Source: Salmonella enterica subsp. enterica serovar Choleraesuis
GTDB lineage: Bacteria > Pseudomonadota > Gammaproteobacteria > Enterobacterales > Enterobacteriaceae
Direction: 5' to 3'
Assembly (NCBI GenBank): GCA_022846635.1
Contig: AP025685.1
Coordinates: forward strand, 3,100,001 to 3,164,000
Length of the DNA: 64,000 bases
Within the stretch, counting starts at the first letter, position 1. The number at the start of each line of letters is the position of its first letter. The notes under the pieces were generated by a model that saw nothing but the letters and a program-made list of their open reading frames with translations, had not been told where the DNA came from and ran no database searches. Position numbers and translations under genes: made by a program. Positions 17,174-26,909 of the stretch are shown here, in pieces.

Positions 17174-18949
17174 TTAAGCGGTGAGTTCTGCCGCCTCTTG
17201 CTCTGATAGCGCCTGGCCCGCCAGCTGGAGCTGATACATCTGCCAGTAACGTCCGCGCTGCGCCAGTAACTGTTGATGAGAGCCACGTTCAACCGCTTCG
17301 CCCCGATGGAGCACCAGGATCGTGTCGGCCTCCACGATGGTCGATAACCGGTGAGCAATAACCAACAACGTAGTGTGCTGACGTAATAGCGATAGCGCAC
17401 GCTGAATGGCCCGCTCTGTACCGGAATCAATGCTAGCGGTCGCTTCATCAAGAATCAAAATCTGTGGCGGAGCAACCAATACCCTTGCCAGCGCCAGCAG
17501 CTGTTTTTGGCCAACCGAGAGGGTATTCCCCTGCTCTCCCAACTGGCTATGCAGGCCATCTGGCAGACCGCGAGCCAGTTCGGCAAGCTGCACCGTCTCC
17601 AGCGCATCCCAAACCTGCTGTTCGCTGATTTCGCGCCCCAAAGAGACATTAATGAAGAACGAGTCCGCCAGCACGACCGGCTCCTGCTGCACGATAGCTA
17701 TCCCCTGACGCAACGCTTCATGGGTAAGACTCTCCAATGGCCGGTTATCCAACAGTATCGACTCCGGCGGAACCGGATAGTAGCCCATCAGCAGGCTTGC
17801 CAGTGTACTTTTACCGCTGCCGGTATGACCGACCAGCGCTACAAAGCTTCTGTCGGCCACTTCGAGAGAGATATCTTTTAGCACCGGACGGCCCGGCTGG
17901 TAGGCAAAGGTCAGGTTCCTGATAGAAACTGAACCCGTGCCAAGCGGGCGGTTATCATCACCAAAGGTTTGACGCGGACGGTCCATTAACTCGAATACGC
18001 GCTCCCCTGCCACAACGGCCTGTTGCATCATTGATTGTTGGGTCGTCAGTTCAATCAGCGGTTCATTCAGGCGGCCAAGATAGCTGATGAATGCATATAG
18101 CACGCCGACCTCAATCGCCCCTCTGGAGGAAAAACCAAACAACAGCAACAACCCACACAGAACCAGAGCTGAAAATAAGCTCAGCAATGGACGCAACAAA
18201 AATCCATCCAGGCGTAAGGTTTGCATCCGTGCCTGGTAGTGAGCCAGACTGGACTCCGCCAGTTGCTTACCAAAACGCTGCTGCTGACGAAATTGCTGAA
18301 TCACCGCCATACCGCTAATCATTTCGTTAAAACCGTCATTTATCCGCGCCAGATAGTCACGCATCCGACGGATGATCGGAGTGCTCAGACGCTGATAAAT
18401 CACCATAACGGTTAATACGGCGGGGAAAATAGCCAGCGCCACGCAGGCCATTCGCCAGTCGAGGCTGAACATCGCCACCAGCATCGCGCCGATAAGCGCT
18501 GCGCTACGTAGCACGGTGGCCACGACCGTAACATATAGATCGCGAATCACTTCAGTATCGTTAGTCACTCGGGAGATGAGTTGCCCAACCGGCTGAGTAT
18601 CAAAAGCGCTTAAGGGCTGACGCAACGCGGCGTCCATGACATCGCTACGTAACTGCTGCACCACGCCAACCGCAACCCGGTTAAATAGCAGCGATTGCCC
18701 GTAGTGCAATAGAGCGGCTCCGGCCTGCAGCAGTACATAACTCGCGGCAAGTCCCGCAACCAGTGCATACGGCATGTGATGGCGGGCCACCATATTATCA
18801 ATGAAGTAACTTATCAGTACTGGCCCGGAGACCTCGGCGGCGGCGGCCAGCCAAAGCATACCAATCGCAGTCAGCAATGCCTTACGCCACGGGGAGCCAT
18901 AGGCCAGCAGCCGCCGCAATGTCGGCCATAATTGGGCAAAACTACGCAT
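17174..18949 (-). CDS. mdlB: MdlB, multidrug ABC exporter half-transporter
   Basis: A 591-residue half-transporter with a six-helix membrane domain (residues about 1-320) and a nucleotide-binding domain: Walker A GHTGSGKS, signature LSVGQKQ, Walker [11 protein letters not shown] and the H-loop AHRLST. It pairs with MdlA to form a heterodimeric ABC exporter of unknown natural substrate. The start at 18949 is chosen over an upstream in-frame Met because AGGAGGCGG lies just before it and the N-terminus [11 protein letters not shown] matches E. coli MdlB (593). It overlaps the end of mdlA by 8 bases, indicating translational coupling. The signature reads LSVGQ instead of LSGGQ, as in E. coli MdlB. 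Confidence 0.95.
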   Translation of the reverse strand: MRSFAQLWPTLRRLLAYGSPWRKALLTAIGMLWLAAAAEVSGPVLISYFIDNMVARHHMPYALVAGLAASYVLLQAGAALLHYGQSLLFNRVAVGVVQQLRSDVMDAALRQPLSAFDTQPVGQLISRVTNDTEVIRDLYVTVVATVLRSAALIGAMLVAMFSLDWRMACVALAIFPAVLTVMVIYQRLSTPIIRRMRDYLARINDGFNEMISGMAVIQQFRQQQRFGKQLAESSLAHYQARMQTLRLDGFLLRPLLSLFSALVLCGLLLLFGFSSRGAIEVGVLYAFISYLGRLNEPLIELTTQQSMMQQAVVAGERVFELMDRPRQTFGDDNRPLGTGSVSIRNLTFAYQPGRPVLKDISLEVADRSFVALVGHTGSGKSTLASLLMGYYPVPPESILLDNRPLESLTHEALRQGIAIVQQEPVVLADSFFINVSLGREISEQQVWDALETVQLAELARGLPDGLHSQLGEQGNTLSVGQKQLLALARVLVAPPQILILDEATASIDSGTERAIQRALSLLRQHTTLLVIAHRLSTIVEADTILVLHRGEAVERGSHQQLLAQRGRYWQMYQLQLAGQALSEQEAAELTA

Positions 18950-20717
18950 CTGCCGCCTCCTGAGGCTCGCTATCCCGCTCACCGTCCAGCGCCGCTTCTA
19001 GCTGTTGATAACGATACATATCCTGATACCACCCGGCTTCATTCAAAAGCTGGTTATGGGAACCGCGCTGAGCTATTTGCCCATGCTGCAATACCAGGGT
19101 TTCATCCGCTTCGGTCAATGCCGACAGCCGATGGGCGCTAATGATAACCGTCCGCCCCTGGCTCCACTCGCGCAGGTTGTGCAGGATAGTGTGTTCGGTA
19201 CGTCCGTCGACGGCCGATAGCGCGTCATCGAGGATCAAAATTTCGGCATTTAGCAGTAGCGCTCGCGCAATGGAGATACGCTGCTTTTGACCACCGGAGA
19301 GCATCACGCCGCGCTCACCCACTTCGGTTTCATAACCTTGTGGCAGGCGCAAAATATCATCATGAACACAGGCAAGCTTTGCGACCCGCTCAATCTCTTG
19401 CTGGCTGGTATCTGGCCTGCCAAGAGCGATATTGCCTGCTACCGTGTCAGAAAATAGAAACGGCGTCTGGCTCACAACGGCCAGACGGGCGCGCCAGTCA
19501 TCAAGGCGCAGCCGTGAAAGAGACAGCCCGTGGTAACTTATCTCTCCGCGTGAAACATCATAGTGACGCTGGATGAGGCCCAGTAGTGCTGACTTACCAG
19601 CTCCGGTAGGCCCACACAGCCCCAGCATTTTCCCCGGCTCAAGACGAAAGTGAATATCCCTCAGAGCCGGATGTTCGATACCTGGGAAATTAAAAGCATC
19701 AATTTCAGCAACCAGATCACCGCGTCCTTCAGGTAAGGACACTTCACCATCCGGGACCGCCGGGTCCTCAGACAATAATGACTGGATACGGCTATAAGCA
19801 GCGCTACCGCGCTCGACGATATTGAACATCCATGCCAGCGCCAGCATGGGCCAAATCATCAGCCCGAGATACATCATAAAACTGGTCAACTGGCCGAGTG
19901 TCAAATCACCACGGAAAACCAGCAGGCTACCGCCGCCCACGGCCAGCAGGTTAGCCATACCAATTGCGACATAAATAGTGGGATCAAAGCGGGCGTCGAT
20001 GCGCGCCACTTTCAGGTTTTTTTCGCCGGTATCTTTAGCATCGGCAGCAAAAAGAGCCGACTGACGGTCTTCCAGACCAAAAGATTTAATCATCCGAATA
20101 CCAGTCAGGCTTTCCTGAGTTCGGTCATTTAATGATGAAAATGCTGCCTGGGCCGCTTTAAAACGATTATGCAGAATGTCGCCATAGCGCTTGATTAATA
20201 TGGCCATGATTGGCATCGGGAGCAGCGCCAGAATAGTAAGCTGCCAGCTGATTTGTGTGCTCATCACCACCAGCACGGCGCAGCCCATCACCATCGAGTC
20301 TACCAGGGTTAGTACCCCCTCACCTGCGGCAAAAACCACGCGATCGACATCGTTTGTCGCCCGGGCCATTAAATCACCGGTACGATGGCGGCCATAAAAT
20401 GCCGGATGCTGGCGGCTTAGCTGATGATAAAAACGTTCCCGCAGCTCCACGGCCAACTGGTAAGAGGCTCCAAATAACAATACTCGCCATACATAACGCA
20501 GTAGGTAAACCACCACGGCTATCGCCGCGATGACGCCAATCCAGGCCAGGATCTGACGCGATGAGTAGTTTTGGCGCGTGACGCCATCCACAATCACTCC
20601 CACCAGTTTCGGCGGAATTAACTGCAAAATAGCGATAACGATAAGCAGCGCAACCGCACCGCAATAGCGCCGCCATTCACGCGTAAAATACCAGCTTAAT
20701 TGAGCAAATAAACGCAC
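18942..20717 (-). CDS. mdlA: MdlA, multidrug ABC exporter half-transporter
   Basis: A 591-residue partner of MdlB (E. coli 590). The N-terminal exporter-type membrane domain is followed by an ATPase domain: Walker [12 protein letters not shown], the canonical signature [15 protein letters not shown], Walker [13 protein letters not shown] and switch His SAHRLS. Walker B ends in Asp-Asp instead of the catalytic Asp-Glu, so this half is likely to hold the degenerate ATP site, while MdlB (LDEAT) supplies the catalytic glutamate. That asymmetry is common in heterodimeric exporters. Begins 53 bases after decR on the same strand and may be read from its own or the decR promoter. Confidence 0.95.
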   Translation of the reverse strand: MRLFAQLSWYFTREWRRYCGAVALLIVIAILQLIPPKLVGVIVDGVTRQNYSSRQILAWIGVIAAIAVVVYLLRYVWRVLLFGASYQLAVELRERFYHQLSRQHPAFYGRHRTGDLMARATNDVDRVVFAAGEGVLTLVDSMVMGCAVLVVMSTQISWQLTILALLPMPIMAILIKRYGDILHNRFKAAQAAFSSLNDRTQESLTGIRMIKSFGLEDRQSALFAADAKDTGEKNLKVARIDARFDPTIYVAIGMANLLAVGGGSLLVFRGDLTLGQLTSFMMYLGLMIWPMLALAWMFNIVERGSAAYSRIQSLLSEDPAVPDGEVSLPEGRGDLVAEIDAFNFPGIEHPALRDIHFRLEPGKMLGLCGPTGAGKSALLGLIQRHYDVSRGEISYHGLSLSRLRLDDWRARLAVVSQTPFLFSDTVAGNIALGRPDTSQQEIERVAKLACVHDDILRLPQGYETEVGERGVMLSGGQKQRISIARALLLNAEILILDDALSAVDGRTEHTILHNLREWSQGRTVIISAHRLSALTEADETLVLQHGQIAQRGSHNQLLNEAGWYQDMYRYQQLEAALDGERDSEPQEAADA

Positions 20718-20770
20718 CAGTAGGTTCCTGATATATAAGAGCTATAAGACAGTAACGGAGAGCTAAGCCG

Positions 20771-21226
20771 CTAAAGAGGTAATGCCGTGGTGTATTTTAT
20801 CTGTTCCATGGCAAAACTCGAAGTTACGTCGGACAGACCCGGAACGCTGTTAACAAGTTTTTTATAGAAGTCATCATAGCGTTTCATATCCGCCACCTGC
20901 ACCCGGATGAGATAGTCATACTCTCCGGCCATCCGCCAGAAGCCCAAAACTTCAGGCATCTCGGTAACTTCAGCCACAAACTTGTTATACCAACTGCTAC
21001 TATGCTGCTGCGTTTTGATAAGCACAAAAGCAGTCAAGCCGAGATCCAGTTTCTCGGGGTCCAGCAACGCTACCCGCCCCACCAAAATGCCTTCATCCTC
21101 CAGCCGCTTCAGCCGTTTCCAGCACGGGGTGGTGGTCAGATTGACGGCCTCAGCCAAAGCCTGAAGCGATAGAGTGCAGTCGGCTTGTAACAGCCGCAGC
21201 AGCTCGCGGTCAGTTTTATCCAACAT
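20771..21226 (-). CDS. decR: DecR (YbaO, CyuR), Lrp/AsnC-family cysteine-responsive regulator
   Basis: A 151-residue Lrp-family protein close to E. coli DecR. The N-terminal helix-turn-helix ([26 protein letters not shown]) binds DNA, and the C-terminal RAM domain ([24 protein letters not shown]) binds ligand and forms octamers. In E. coli it activates cyuAP in response to cysteine and confers cysteine detoxification. Met at 21226 is chosen from the family N-terminus [10 protein letters not shown]; upstream ATGs at 21232 and 21259 have no better ribosome binding site. Here it is divergent from a desulfhydrase gene, which is likely to be a direct target. Confidence 0.93.
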   Translation of the reverse strand: MLDKTDRELLRLLQADCTLSLQALAEAVNLTTTPCWKRLKRLEDEGILVGRVALLDPEKLDLGLTAFVLIKTQQHSSSWYNKFVAEVTEMPEVLGFWRMAGEYDYLIRVQVADMKRYDDFYKKLVNSVPGLSDVTSSFAMEQIKYTTALPL

Positions 21227-21341
21227 AGTCATAAGAGAGAATATTTTTCTATAGAACAAGGAAAAACGAGCTTAAATAATAATCTTTTTTTCCCAAAATT
21301 ACGTCAGGATAGGCACAAATAGACAAAGGAACTCTGCCCTC

Positions 21342-22442
21342 ATGAACTCTGTTTGGATAAGCCAGGCTATTCGCGAAATTAACGCAGACTATCAACGTTC
21401 GGCTGATACCCACCTCATCCGCCTTAACCTGCCGGGTTTTTCAGGTATCCCATTGTATCTTAAAGATGAAAGTACTCATCCAACCGGCAGCCTGAAGCAT
21501 CGGCTGGCCCGTTCTCTATTTTTATATGCCTTGTGTAACGGCTGGATAAAACAGGGTACACCGATTATCGAGGCATCATCTGGCTCTACCGCTGTGTCCG
21601 AGGCCTACTTTGCCCGGCTATTGGGGCTGCCGTTTATTGCCGTGATGCCAGCCTGCACAGCCCGACGCAAAATTGAACAGATTGAGTTCTACGGCGGTCG
21701 TTGCCACTTTGTGAATAGCGCGTGCGAAATATACGCCGCCTCAGAAAAACTGGCCCGCGATCTTAATGGCCACTACATGGATCAGTTTACCTATGCCGAG
21801 CGCGCTACCGACTGGCGCGGAAATAACAACATCGCCGATAGCATTTTCCGCCAGATGTCACATGAACCAAATCCGGTGCCTTCGTGGATTGTTATGAGCG
21901 CCGGTACCGGTGGCACGTCTGCAACCATTGGTCGTTATTTGCGTTTTCAAGGGCATAATACCCGTCTGATGGTAGTAGACCCTGAAAACTCAGTTTTTAT
22001 GGACTACTGGAAACAGGGCGACAGCCAGCTGCGCAGCGATAAAGGCAGCCGCATTGAAGGCATTGGTCGACCACGCGTAGAGCCATCTTTTATTCCTGGC
22101 GTGGTAGATGAGATGCTGCGCGTTGCCGATGGCGCCAGCGTCGCCACCGCCCACTGGCTGGAGGGGCAGCTAGGCCGCAAAGTGGGGGCATCTACGGGTA
22201 CTAATGTTTGGGGAGCGCTTAACCTGGCTCAGCGTATGCGCGACAACGGACAGCAGGGTGCTATTGTTACGCTTCTGTGCGACAGCGGGGAGCGTTATCT
22301 CGAAACCTATTACAACCCGGAATGGGTGGCTGAGAATATCGGCGATCTGTCTTCGTGGAAAGAGCAGCTAAATAATTTAAATCGCGCGCCTCAGAATGAA
22401 AAAAGCCGGGTTGATACCCGGCTGGCGGCGGCAATGCCTTAA
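21342..22442 (+). CDS. Cds1-like PLP-dependent L-cysteine desulfhydrase
   Basis: A 366-residue fold-type II PLP enzyme of the cysteine synthase superfamily. The Schiff-base lysine is Lys52 in [11 protein letters not shown], the substrate-carboxylate loop is [13 protein letters not shown] (79-91) and the phosphate loop is SAGTGGTSA (186-194). The [15 protein letters not shown] region is characteristic of the Cds1 group, which degrades L-cysteine to sulfide, ammonia and pyruvate; a cysteine-synthase role is the alternative. Divergence from decR, a cysteine-sensing regulator, supports a cysteine-degrading function. This gene is not at this place in E. coli K-12. Its stop codon overlaps that of convergent cof, and its last codons also encode the cof terminator. 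Confidence 0.85.
   Translation: MNSVWISQAIREINADYQRSADTHLIRLNLPGFSGIPLYLKDESTHPTGSLKHRLARSLFLYALCNGWIKQGTPIIEASSGSTAVSEAYFARLLGLPFIAVMPACTARRKIEQIEFYGGRCHFVNSACEIYAASEKLARDLNGHYMDQFTYAERATDWRGNNNIADSIFRQMSHEPNPVPSWIVMSAGTGGTSATIGRYLRFQGHNTRLMVVDPENSVFMDYWKQGDSQLRSDKGSRIEGIGRPRVEPSFIPGVVDEMLRVADGASVATAHWLEGQLGRKVGASTGTNVWGALNLAQRMRDNGQQGAIVTLLCDSGERYLETYYNPEWVAENIGDLSSWKEQLNNLNRAPQNEKSRVDTRLAAAMP
22399..22423 (-). terminator. cof terminator lying inside the desulfhydrase coding sequence
   Basis: Read on the reverse strand: AGCCGGG, a 6-base loop, CCCGGCT, then six T. It lies 16 bases past the cof stop, entirely within the last 15 codons of the convergent gene. Confidence 0.85.
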
Positions 22443-23260
22443 ACCTCGGGGGAATAAGTGAGGTGTGGCGTCTCCAGCCAATGTGTTAAATAGTGAGAGA
22501 CTGCCTGCTGGCGGCAGTGACCAATAATCGGTAAGTGTGGCAATGCTGCCTTCAGTTCAGGCATGGCGTTGCCCATGATAAAGCCGCGGCCAACGCCTGC
22601 CAGCATCTCTTTATCATTCATGGCATCACCAAATGCCATGCAATCAGACATATTCAGCCCTATTTGCTGCCCCAGTATCTGCAGGGCACTTCCTTTGTTA
22701 CTGGCCAACGGCAGTACCTCAAGGCACTCCCATGCCGAGAAGCAAATATTAGCCCGGCCATGCAGCGTTTCATTTAGCTGAATACGCAGACGCAATAAAT
22801 CTTCATGCTCCCCGCAGAAGCAGGCTTTGGTCACGTCATAAGCAGGCAGACGACGTAAGTCCATCAACTGATAAGCGAAGCCGCTATCGGCATGTGCCGC
22901 CAGCATCTCCGGCACCGGTTGTGCGGTAAACCATCCTTTATCATTAAATACGTGCAGGCTGGCGGAGGTATCCCAATGGCTGTGCAGCACTATTTCAGCC
23001 ACTTCTGGTGCTAAATCATCGCTATGCAGCAACTCCCCTTCCCGGCTGTGGATTCGGGTGCCATTACCGGTAATTAGAAAAGCATTGAGATCGGCATTAC
23101 CGAGGATTTTTACCATATCCAGCGCATGGCGACCGGTTGCGAAAGCCAGCGTCACGCCCCGTTCGCTTACACGCTTAAGGGTAGATATAGTTTTATTACC
23201 CAGACTGTGGTCGGGCAGCAGAAGCGTGCCATCCATATCAAACGCCGCCAGTTTAGCCAT
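22439..23260 (-). CDS. cof: Cof, HAD-superfamily HMP-PP phosphatase
   Basis: A 273-residue Cof-type HAD phosphatase (E. coli 272). It has motif I FDMDGTLL near the N-terminus (Asp8, Asp10), motif II TGNGTR and the late motifs NKGSALQ and [11 protein letters not shown]. In E. coli it hydrolyses 4-amino-2-methyl-5-hydroxymethylpyrimidine diphosphate and other phosphorylated metabolites, including PLP. The start at 23260 follows AGAGGA at a good distance and gives the family N-terminus [11 protein letters not shown]. It is divergent from ybaE; its stop shares bases with the convergent desulfhydrase gene, a zero-gap arrangement. Confidence 0.95.
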   Translation of the reverse strand: MAKLAAFDMDGTLLLPDHSLGNKTISTLKRVSERGVTLAFATGRHALDMVKILGNADLNAFLITGNGTRIHSREGELLHSDDLAPEVAEIVLHSHWDTSASLHVFNDKGWFTAQPVPEMLAAHADSGFAYQLMDLRRLPAYDVTKACFCGEHEDLLRLRIQLNETLHGRANICFSAWECLEVLPLASNKGSALQILGQQIGLNMSDCMAFGDAMNDKEMLAGVGRGFIMGNAMPELKAALPHLPIIGHCRQQAVSHYLTHWLETPHLTYSPEV

Positions 23261-23380
23261 ATCTTTATTCCTCTGTGATGCCGCTAACATGCCGGGCAGT
23301 ATGGCCTGTTATATCCGGAACAAATAGTGAACACTATAAGCAGAATTGTTCCGCATTTAACTTCAGGGACAGGTAATCCA

Positions 23381-25114
23381 ATGCGCAAACTTAATCGCCT
23401 GAACCAGTTCACCCGGCTGTGGCAAGCCACACAAGGAAAGCCAGAATTAGTTACCGTGGGGGAGCTGGCCGGGCACTGTTTTTGCAGCGAACGCCATATG
23501 CGCACTCTGTTGCGCCAGTTCAGCGACTGGGGGTGGCTCCGGTGGCAATCAAACAGCGGTCGCGGAAAGCGCGGCACGCTATCCTTTTACACCACGCCAG
23601 ATGCCCAGCGCGCAATTTTACTGGAGCACGCGCTGGCCTCCGGAGCCAGCGATGCGGTGCAGGCTCTGGCACAGCTGGCACCCGAACAGCTACGCCAGAC
23701 CCTTAGCCCCCTGATGGGCGGACGGTGGCTGAACTCACTGTCTACGTTACGAATCCCTTATTACCGCCCTCTGGATCCATTACAGCCAGGTTTTCAGGCC
23801 GGGAGAGCGGAACAGCATCTGGCAAGCCAGGTATTAAGTGGCCTGACTCGCTTTGTCGACAATTCAGATTTACCGCAGCCGGATATGGCCCATCACTGGA
23901 TGGTGGATGAAAAAGGCACCGAATGGCGATTTTTCCTGCGCCCGACTCTGCGCTGGCACGATGGCAGCCGGGTATCGGAAGACCAGTTATGCCATCGACT
24001 AAACCAGCTCATTCGGCTCCCTTTGATGCGGCAACAATTTTTGGGCGTAGCCGCAATCGATATACCCGCCAGTCAGTGCCTGCGCATCCGTCTTACCCGG
24101 CCAGATTATTGGCTACCCTATCGGCTTGCCAGCTATTGCTGTCGGCTGGCCCATCCAAATGACAATGCCAGAGGCTGCGGCCCTTTTAGGCTAACGCACC
24201 AAAACAATAGTCAGGTCAGACTGGAATGCCATGAGAGCTATCACCTTACTCTACCCCTGCTTAACGCCATCGAGTTCTGGATTACGCCCGAACTGTTTGA
24301 ACAGCAAATGGGTACCAGCTGCCGCCACCCGGTGCAAATCGCCGTAGGCGAGCAGACCCAAATGGTGGCGCTACGCCCTGTGAGCCGCAGCCTGAGTCTT
24401 GGCTTTTGCTATCTGGCTATACGCCCTGGCGATAAACTCAATACCAAACAAGCCCGCTACGTGATGGCGCTGATTCAGCACTACAAGCTCGTTGAAACGT
24501 TACCGCTAGAGGCCAGCCTGATAAGTCAAAGCCATGCCATGCTCCCAGGCTGGCCGATACCTGATTATCCTCTTGAACCACGAGTGCCTCTGCCTGCGAA
24601 GATGAGCCTGGCCTATCATCTGCCAATTGAGCTACACGCTATGGCTCAGCGCCTGAAAGAACAGCTGGCCCTCGAGGGCTGCGAGCTGAGTCTGCACTTC
24701 TATGATGCTAAAAGCTGGGAAGATCCCCGTCAGTTGCACGGAATCGATTTGGTGATGGGCGACCGCCTGATTGGTGAATCACCAGCCTGGACCCTGGAGC
24801 AATGGCTACGCTGCAATCTGCTCTGGGCTTGCCTGCTGCCGGAACAGCACCGACAGCAGCTGCAAAGCACGCTGGACGACGTTCAGGGCCAGCCAGATAT
24901 CCACAAGCGTGAAAGTTCTCTCCAACAGGTGATGCATAGTCTGATGGAAAACGGCATCATCATGCCACTCTTTCACTATCATTATCAGATTAGCGCCCCG
25001 CCGGGCGTTAATGGTATTTCACTCAACGCACGCGGCTGGTTCGACTTCTCACAGGCCTGGCTGCCGCCGCCGGAGCCCCACGGTGGAGAAGAAGATAGCA
25101 ACGCGCTACCATAG
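23381..25114 (+). CDS. ybaE: YbaE, SgrR-like transcription regulator with solute-binding domain
   Basis: A 577-residue protein with an N-terminal DNA-binding domain of the SgrR type (VTVGELAGHCFCSERHMRTLLRQFSDWGWLRW) and a long C-terminal region related to extracellular solute-binding proteins (family 5; IPYYRPLDPLQPGF, SGLTRFV, SYCCRLAHPN). Homologous SgrR senses glucose-phosphate stress; the ligand and targets of YbaE are not known. ATG 23381 has ACAGGT upstream at 8 bases and gives the family start M-R-x-L-N-R-L-N-Q. An in-frame upstream ATG at 23327 lacks support. Followed by queC after 29 bases, possibly co-transcribed. Confidence 0.9.
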   Translation: MRKLNRLNQFTRLWQATQGKPELVTVGELAGHCFCSERHMRTLLRQFSDWGWLRWQSNSGRGKRGTLSFYTTPDAQRAILLEHALASGASDAVQALAQLAPEQLRQTLSPLMGGRWLNSLSTLRIPYYRPLDPLQPGFQAGRAEQHLASQVLSGLTRFVDNSDLPQPDMAHHWMVDEKGTEWRFFLRPTLRWHDGSRVSEDQLCHRLNQLIRLPLMRQQFLGVAAIDIPASQCLRIRLTRPDYWLPYRLASYCCRLAHPNDNARGCGPFRLTHQNNSQVRLECHESYHLTLPLLNAIEFWITPELFEQQMGTSCRHPVQIAVGEQTQMVALRPVSRSLSLGFCYLAIRPGDKLNTKQARYVMALIQHYKLVETLPLEASLISQSHAMLPGWPIPDYPLEPRVPLPAKMSLAYHLPIELHAMAQRLKEQLALEGCELSLHFYDAKSWEDPRQLHGIDLVMGDRLIGESPAWTLEQWLRCNLLWACLLPEQHRQQLQSTLDDVQGQPDIHKRESSLQQVMHSLMENGIIMPLFHYHYQISAPPGVNGISLNARGWFDFSQAWLPPPEPHGGEEDSNALP

Positions 25115-25143
25115 TCACCGGATATGATTATTAAAGGTTAATT

Positions 25144-25839
25144 ATGAAACGCGCTGTTGTCGTTTTTAGCGGTGGACAGGACTCCACTACTTGTCTGATT
25201 CAGGCTCTCGCTCAATATGATGAGGTGCACTGCGTTACCTTCGATTATGGTCAGCGCCATCGTGCTGAAATCGATGTAGCCAGAGCGCTGGCGATGAAAC
25301 TCGGCGCGGTTGCCCATAAGGTGCTGGACGTAACCCTCCTCAATGAGCTGGCGGTAAGCAGCCTGACTCGCGACAGCATCCCTGTCCCGGACTATCAGCC
25401 CGATGCCGATGGTATTCCCAATACCTTTGTTCCCGGGCGCAATATCCTGTTCCTGACCCTTGCCGCTATCTATGCTTATCAAGTTAAGGCAGAAGCGGTA
25501 ATAACCGGTGTATGCGAGACCGATTTCTCTGGCTATCCCGACTGCCGCGATGAGTTTGTTAAGGCGCTTAACCATGCGGTAAGTTTAGGAATGGCCCGCG
25601 ATGTACGCTTTGAAACGCCGCTGATGTGGCTGAATAAAGCGGAAACCTGGGCGCTGGCCGACTACTGGAACAGCCTTGAGCTGGTGCGCAAGGAAACGCT
25701 AACCTGTTACAACGGCATTCAGGGCGATGGCTGCGGTGAATGTGCCGCCTGTCACCTGCGCGCTAACGGCCTGGAGCAATATCTGGCCGATAAGGCAGGC
25801 GTAATGAACGCCATGAAACAAAAAACCGCGCTGAAGTAA
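25144..25839 (+). CDS. queC: QueC, 7-cyano-7-deazaguanine (preQ0) synthase
   Basis: QueC converts 7-carboxy-7-deazaguanine, ammonia and ATP to preQ0 in queuosine biosynthesis. The 231-residue product equals E. coli QueC in length. The PP-loop SGGQDSTTC (residues 9-17) binds ATP; the Zn cysteines are in [18 protein letters not shown] near the C-terminus. The substrate-binding stretch [16 protein letters not shown] is intact. The same pathway appears again at the right edge of the window, where tgt inserts the preQ1 base into tRNA. An A+T-rich gap and TTAAAGGTTAATT precede the ATG. Confidence 0.97.
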   Translation: MKRAVVVFSGGQDSTTCLIQALAQYDEVHCVTFDYGQRHRAEIDVARALAMKLGAVAHKVLDVTLLNELAVSSLTRDSIPVPDYQPDADGIPNTFVPGRNILFLTLAAIYAYQVKAEAVITGVCETDFSGYPDCRDEFVKALNHAVSLGMARDVRFETPLMWLNKAETWALADYWNSLELVRKETLTCYNGIQGDGCGECAACHLRANGLEQYLADKAGVMNAMKQKTALK

Positions 25840-25844
25840 TATTC

Positions 25845-25873
25845 ACCCGTCGGTGTTTACCCCACCGACGGGT
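25845..25873. repeat. Perfect 11-bp hairpin between convergent queC and fadM
   Basis: Arms ACCCGTCGGTG (25845-25855) and CACCGACGGGT (25863-25873) around a 7-base loop, 5 bases after the queC stop. No T run follows on either strand, so it is not a classical intrinsic terminator. Confidence 0.75.
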
Positions 25874-25909
25874 ACTCTACTAACCTGCCATGCTTAGCGA
25901 TAGCAACCG

Positions 25910-26308
25910 TTACTCAATCATTAACGACAGCTTCTCTTTTAATTCCCCTTCAATAGCCAGCGCTTTCTGAGTACGCAGATCGATACAGACAAAAGTCACC
26001 AGTGCATCAGCAACCGGGCTACCATCCGGTTCACGAGTAATCACCTGGCTCAACACTCCGCTTTTTGCGTTAATCTGCTCGAGGCGGCTGGTTACGGTTA
26101 ACACCTCACCCAACAGCGCAGGCTTGCGATAGTTGATATTAATATTCACCACCACAAATGCGATGTTGTTGCTGGTCATCCAGTGAAAGCCCTCCTGATG
26201 CTCCAGCCCGTCCCAACGCGCCTCTTCGAGGAACTCAAGATAGCGCGCGTTATTCACATGCTGGTAAACATCAAGATGAAATCCCCGAACTTTTATCTGT
26301 GTCTGCAT
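25910..26308 (-). CDS. fadM: FadM (YbaW), long-chain acyl-CoA thioesterase III
   Basis: A 132-residue hotdog-fold thioesterase of the 4HBT family (same size as E. coli FadM). It hydrolyses long-chain acyl-CoAs that resist beta-oxidation, such as 3,5-tetradecadienoyl-CoA. The motif DVYQHVNNARYLEFLEEAR contains the catalytic Asp, and NINYRKPALLGEVLTV is the second conserved block. In E. coli it is repressed by FadR and induced by oleate; a FadR-like site is seen upstream at 26346-26362. Convergent with queC. Confidence 0.95.
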   Translation of the reverse strand: MQTQIKVRGFHLDVYQHVNNARYLEFLEEARWDGLEHQEGFHWMTSNNIAFVVVNININYRKPALLGEVLTVTSRLEQINAKSGVLSQVITREPDGSPVADALVTFVCIDLRTQKALAIEGELKEKLSLMIE

Positions 26309-26345
26309 AGCACCAACCTTCTGTTATTAATATAGGGGCCACACC

Positions 26346-26362
26346 AACTGGTATGACCTCTA
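26346..26362 (-). promoter_or_regulatory. Candidate FadR operator of fadM
   Basis: AACTGGTATGACCTCTA keeps the central CTGGT-N-TGACC core of the FadR consensus but has a degraded right half. It lies about 40-55 bases upstream of fadM, in the promoter. Confidence 0.5.
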
Positions 26363-26402
26363 GAGAATAGCAAAAAATGATACTGCTGCTATTAACGCCA
26401 GC

Positions 26403-26750
26403 TTAAAGTTTGAGGTGCGGCAGATTACGTTCCACCAAAGCCGGGCCAAACCCCGGCACGTTACGCAGTTCATCAAGAGCTTTAAACGGCCCATGAGATT
26501 CGCGATAACTGACAATTGCCTGCGCCTTTTTAGCCCCCACACCAGAAAGCAGCTGCTCAAGCTCTTCAGCGCTGGCACTATTGATACTTAGCTGTATGCC
26601 ATCCTGAGCCGGGGCTACAGGTTTTACGACCTGGTGAGATTTAGCCTCTGAGGCGCTACCCGCAGCTGGTGCAGCCAAAGCCTGCGGCGATAGAGATAAA
26701 AATCCCAGAACCATAACCGGAGCCAGACAGTATTTTTGGAAGGTGTTCAT
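26403..26750 (-). CDS. ybaV: YbaV, ComEA-like helix-hairpin-helix protein
   Basis: A 115-residue exported protein. A signal peptide (MNTFQKYCLAPVMVLGFLSLSPQALA) is followed by a short linker and a ComEA-type double helix-hairpin-helix domain (SINSASAEELEQLLSGVGAKKAQAIVSYR...NVPGFGPALVE). ComEA proteins bind DNA in the periplasm and pull it in during natural uptake; the E. coli homologue has no proven role. Located between ppiD and fadM on the same strand, with a terminator between it and ppiD. There is a clear AGGAGAAG ribosome binding site. Confidence 0.92.
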   Translation of the reverse strand: MNTFQKYCLAPVMVLGFLSLSPQALAAPAAGSASEAKSHQVVKPVAPAQDGIQLSINSASAEELEQLLSGVGAKKAQAIVSYRESHGPFKALDELRNVPGFGPALVERNLPHLKL

Positions 26751-26843
26751 TTACTTCTCCTTGTTGTTAGTTAGTGTCGTTAGCTGACCGGTTCATGGTG
26801 GCAAACACAATTCAGGAGAACAAATGACGGATTTCAGATATGG

Positions 26844-26866
26844 AAAAGGCCGCGAAAGCGGCCTTT
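26844..26866 (-). terminator. ppiD terminator
   Basis: A stem AAAGGCCGC / GCGGCCTTT with a four-base loop, 44 bases past ppiD. The stem is identical to that of the acrB terminator. The T tract is short (TTTTCC). Confidence 0.8.
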
Positions 26867-26909
26867 GAATATTGCACGAAGTTGCAGTGCTCTGGAGCCC
26901 GGCTCCAGA

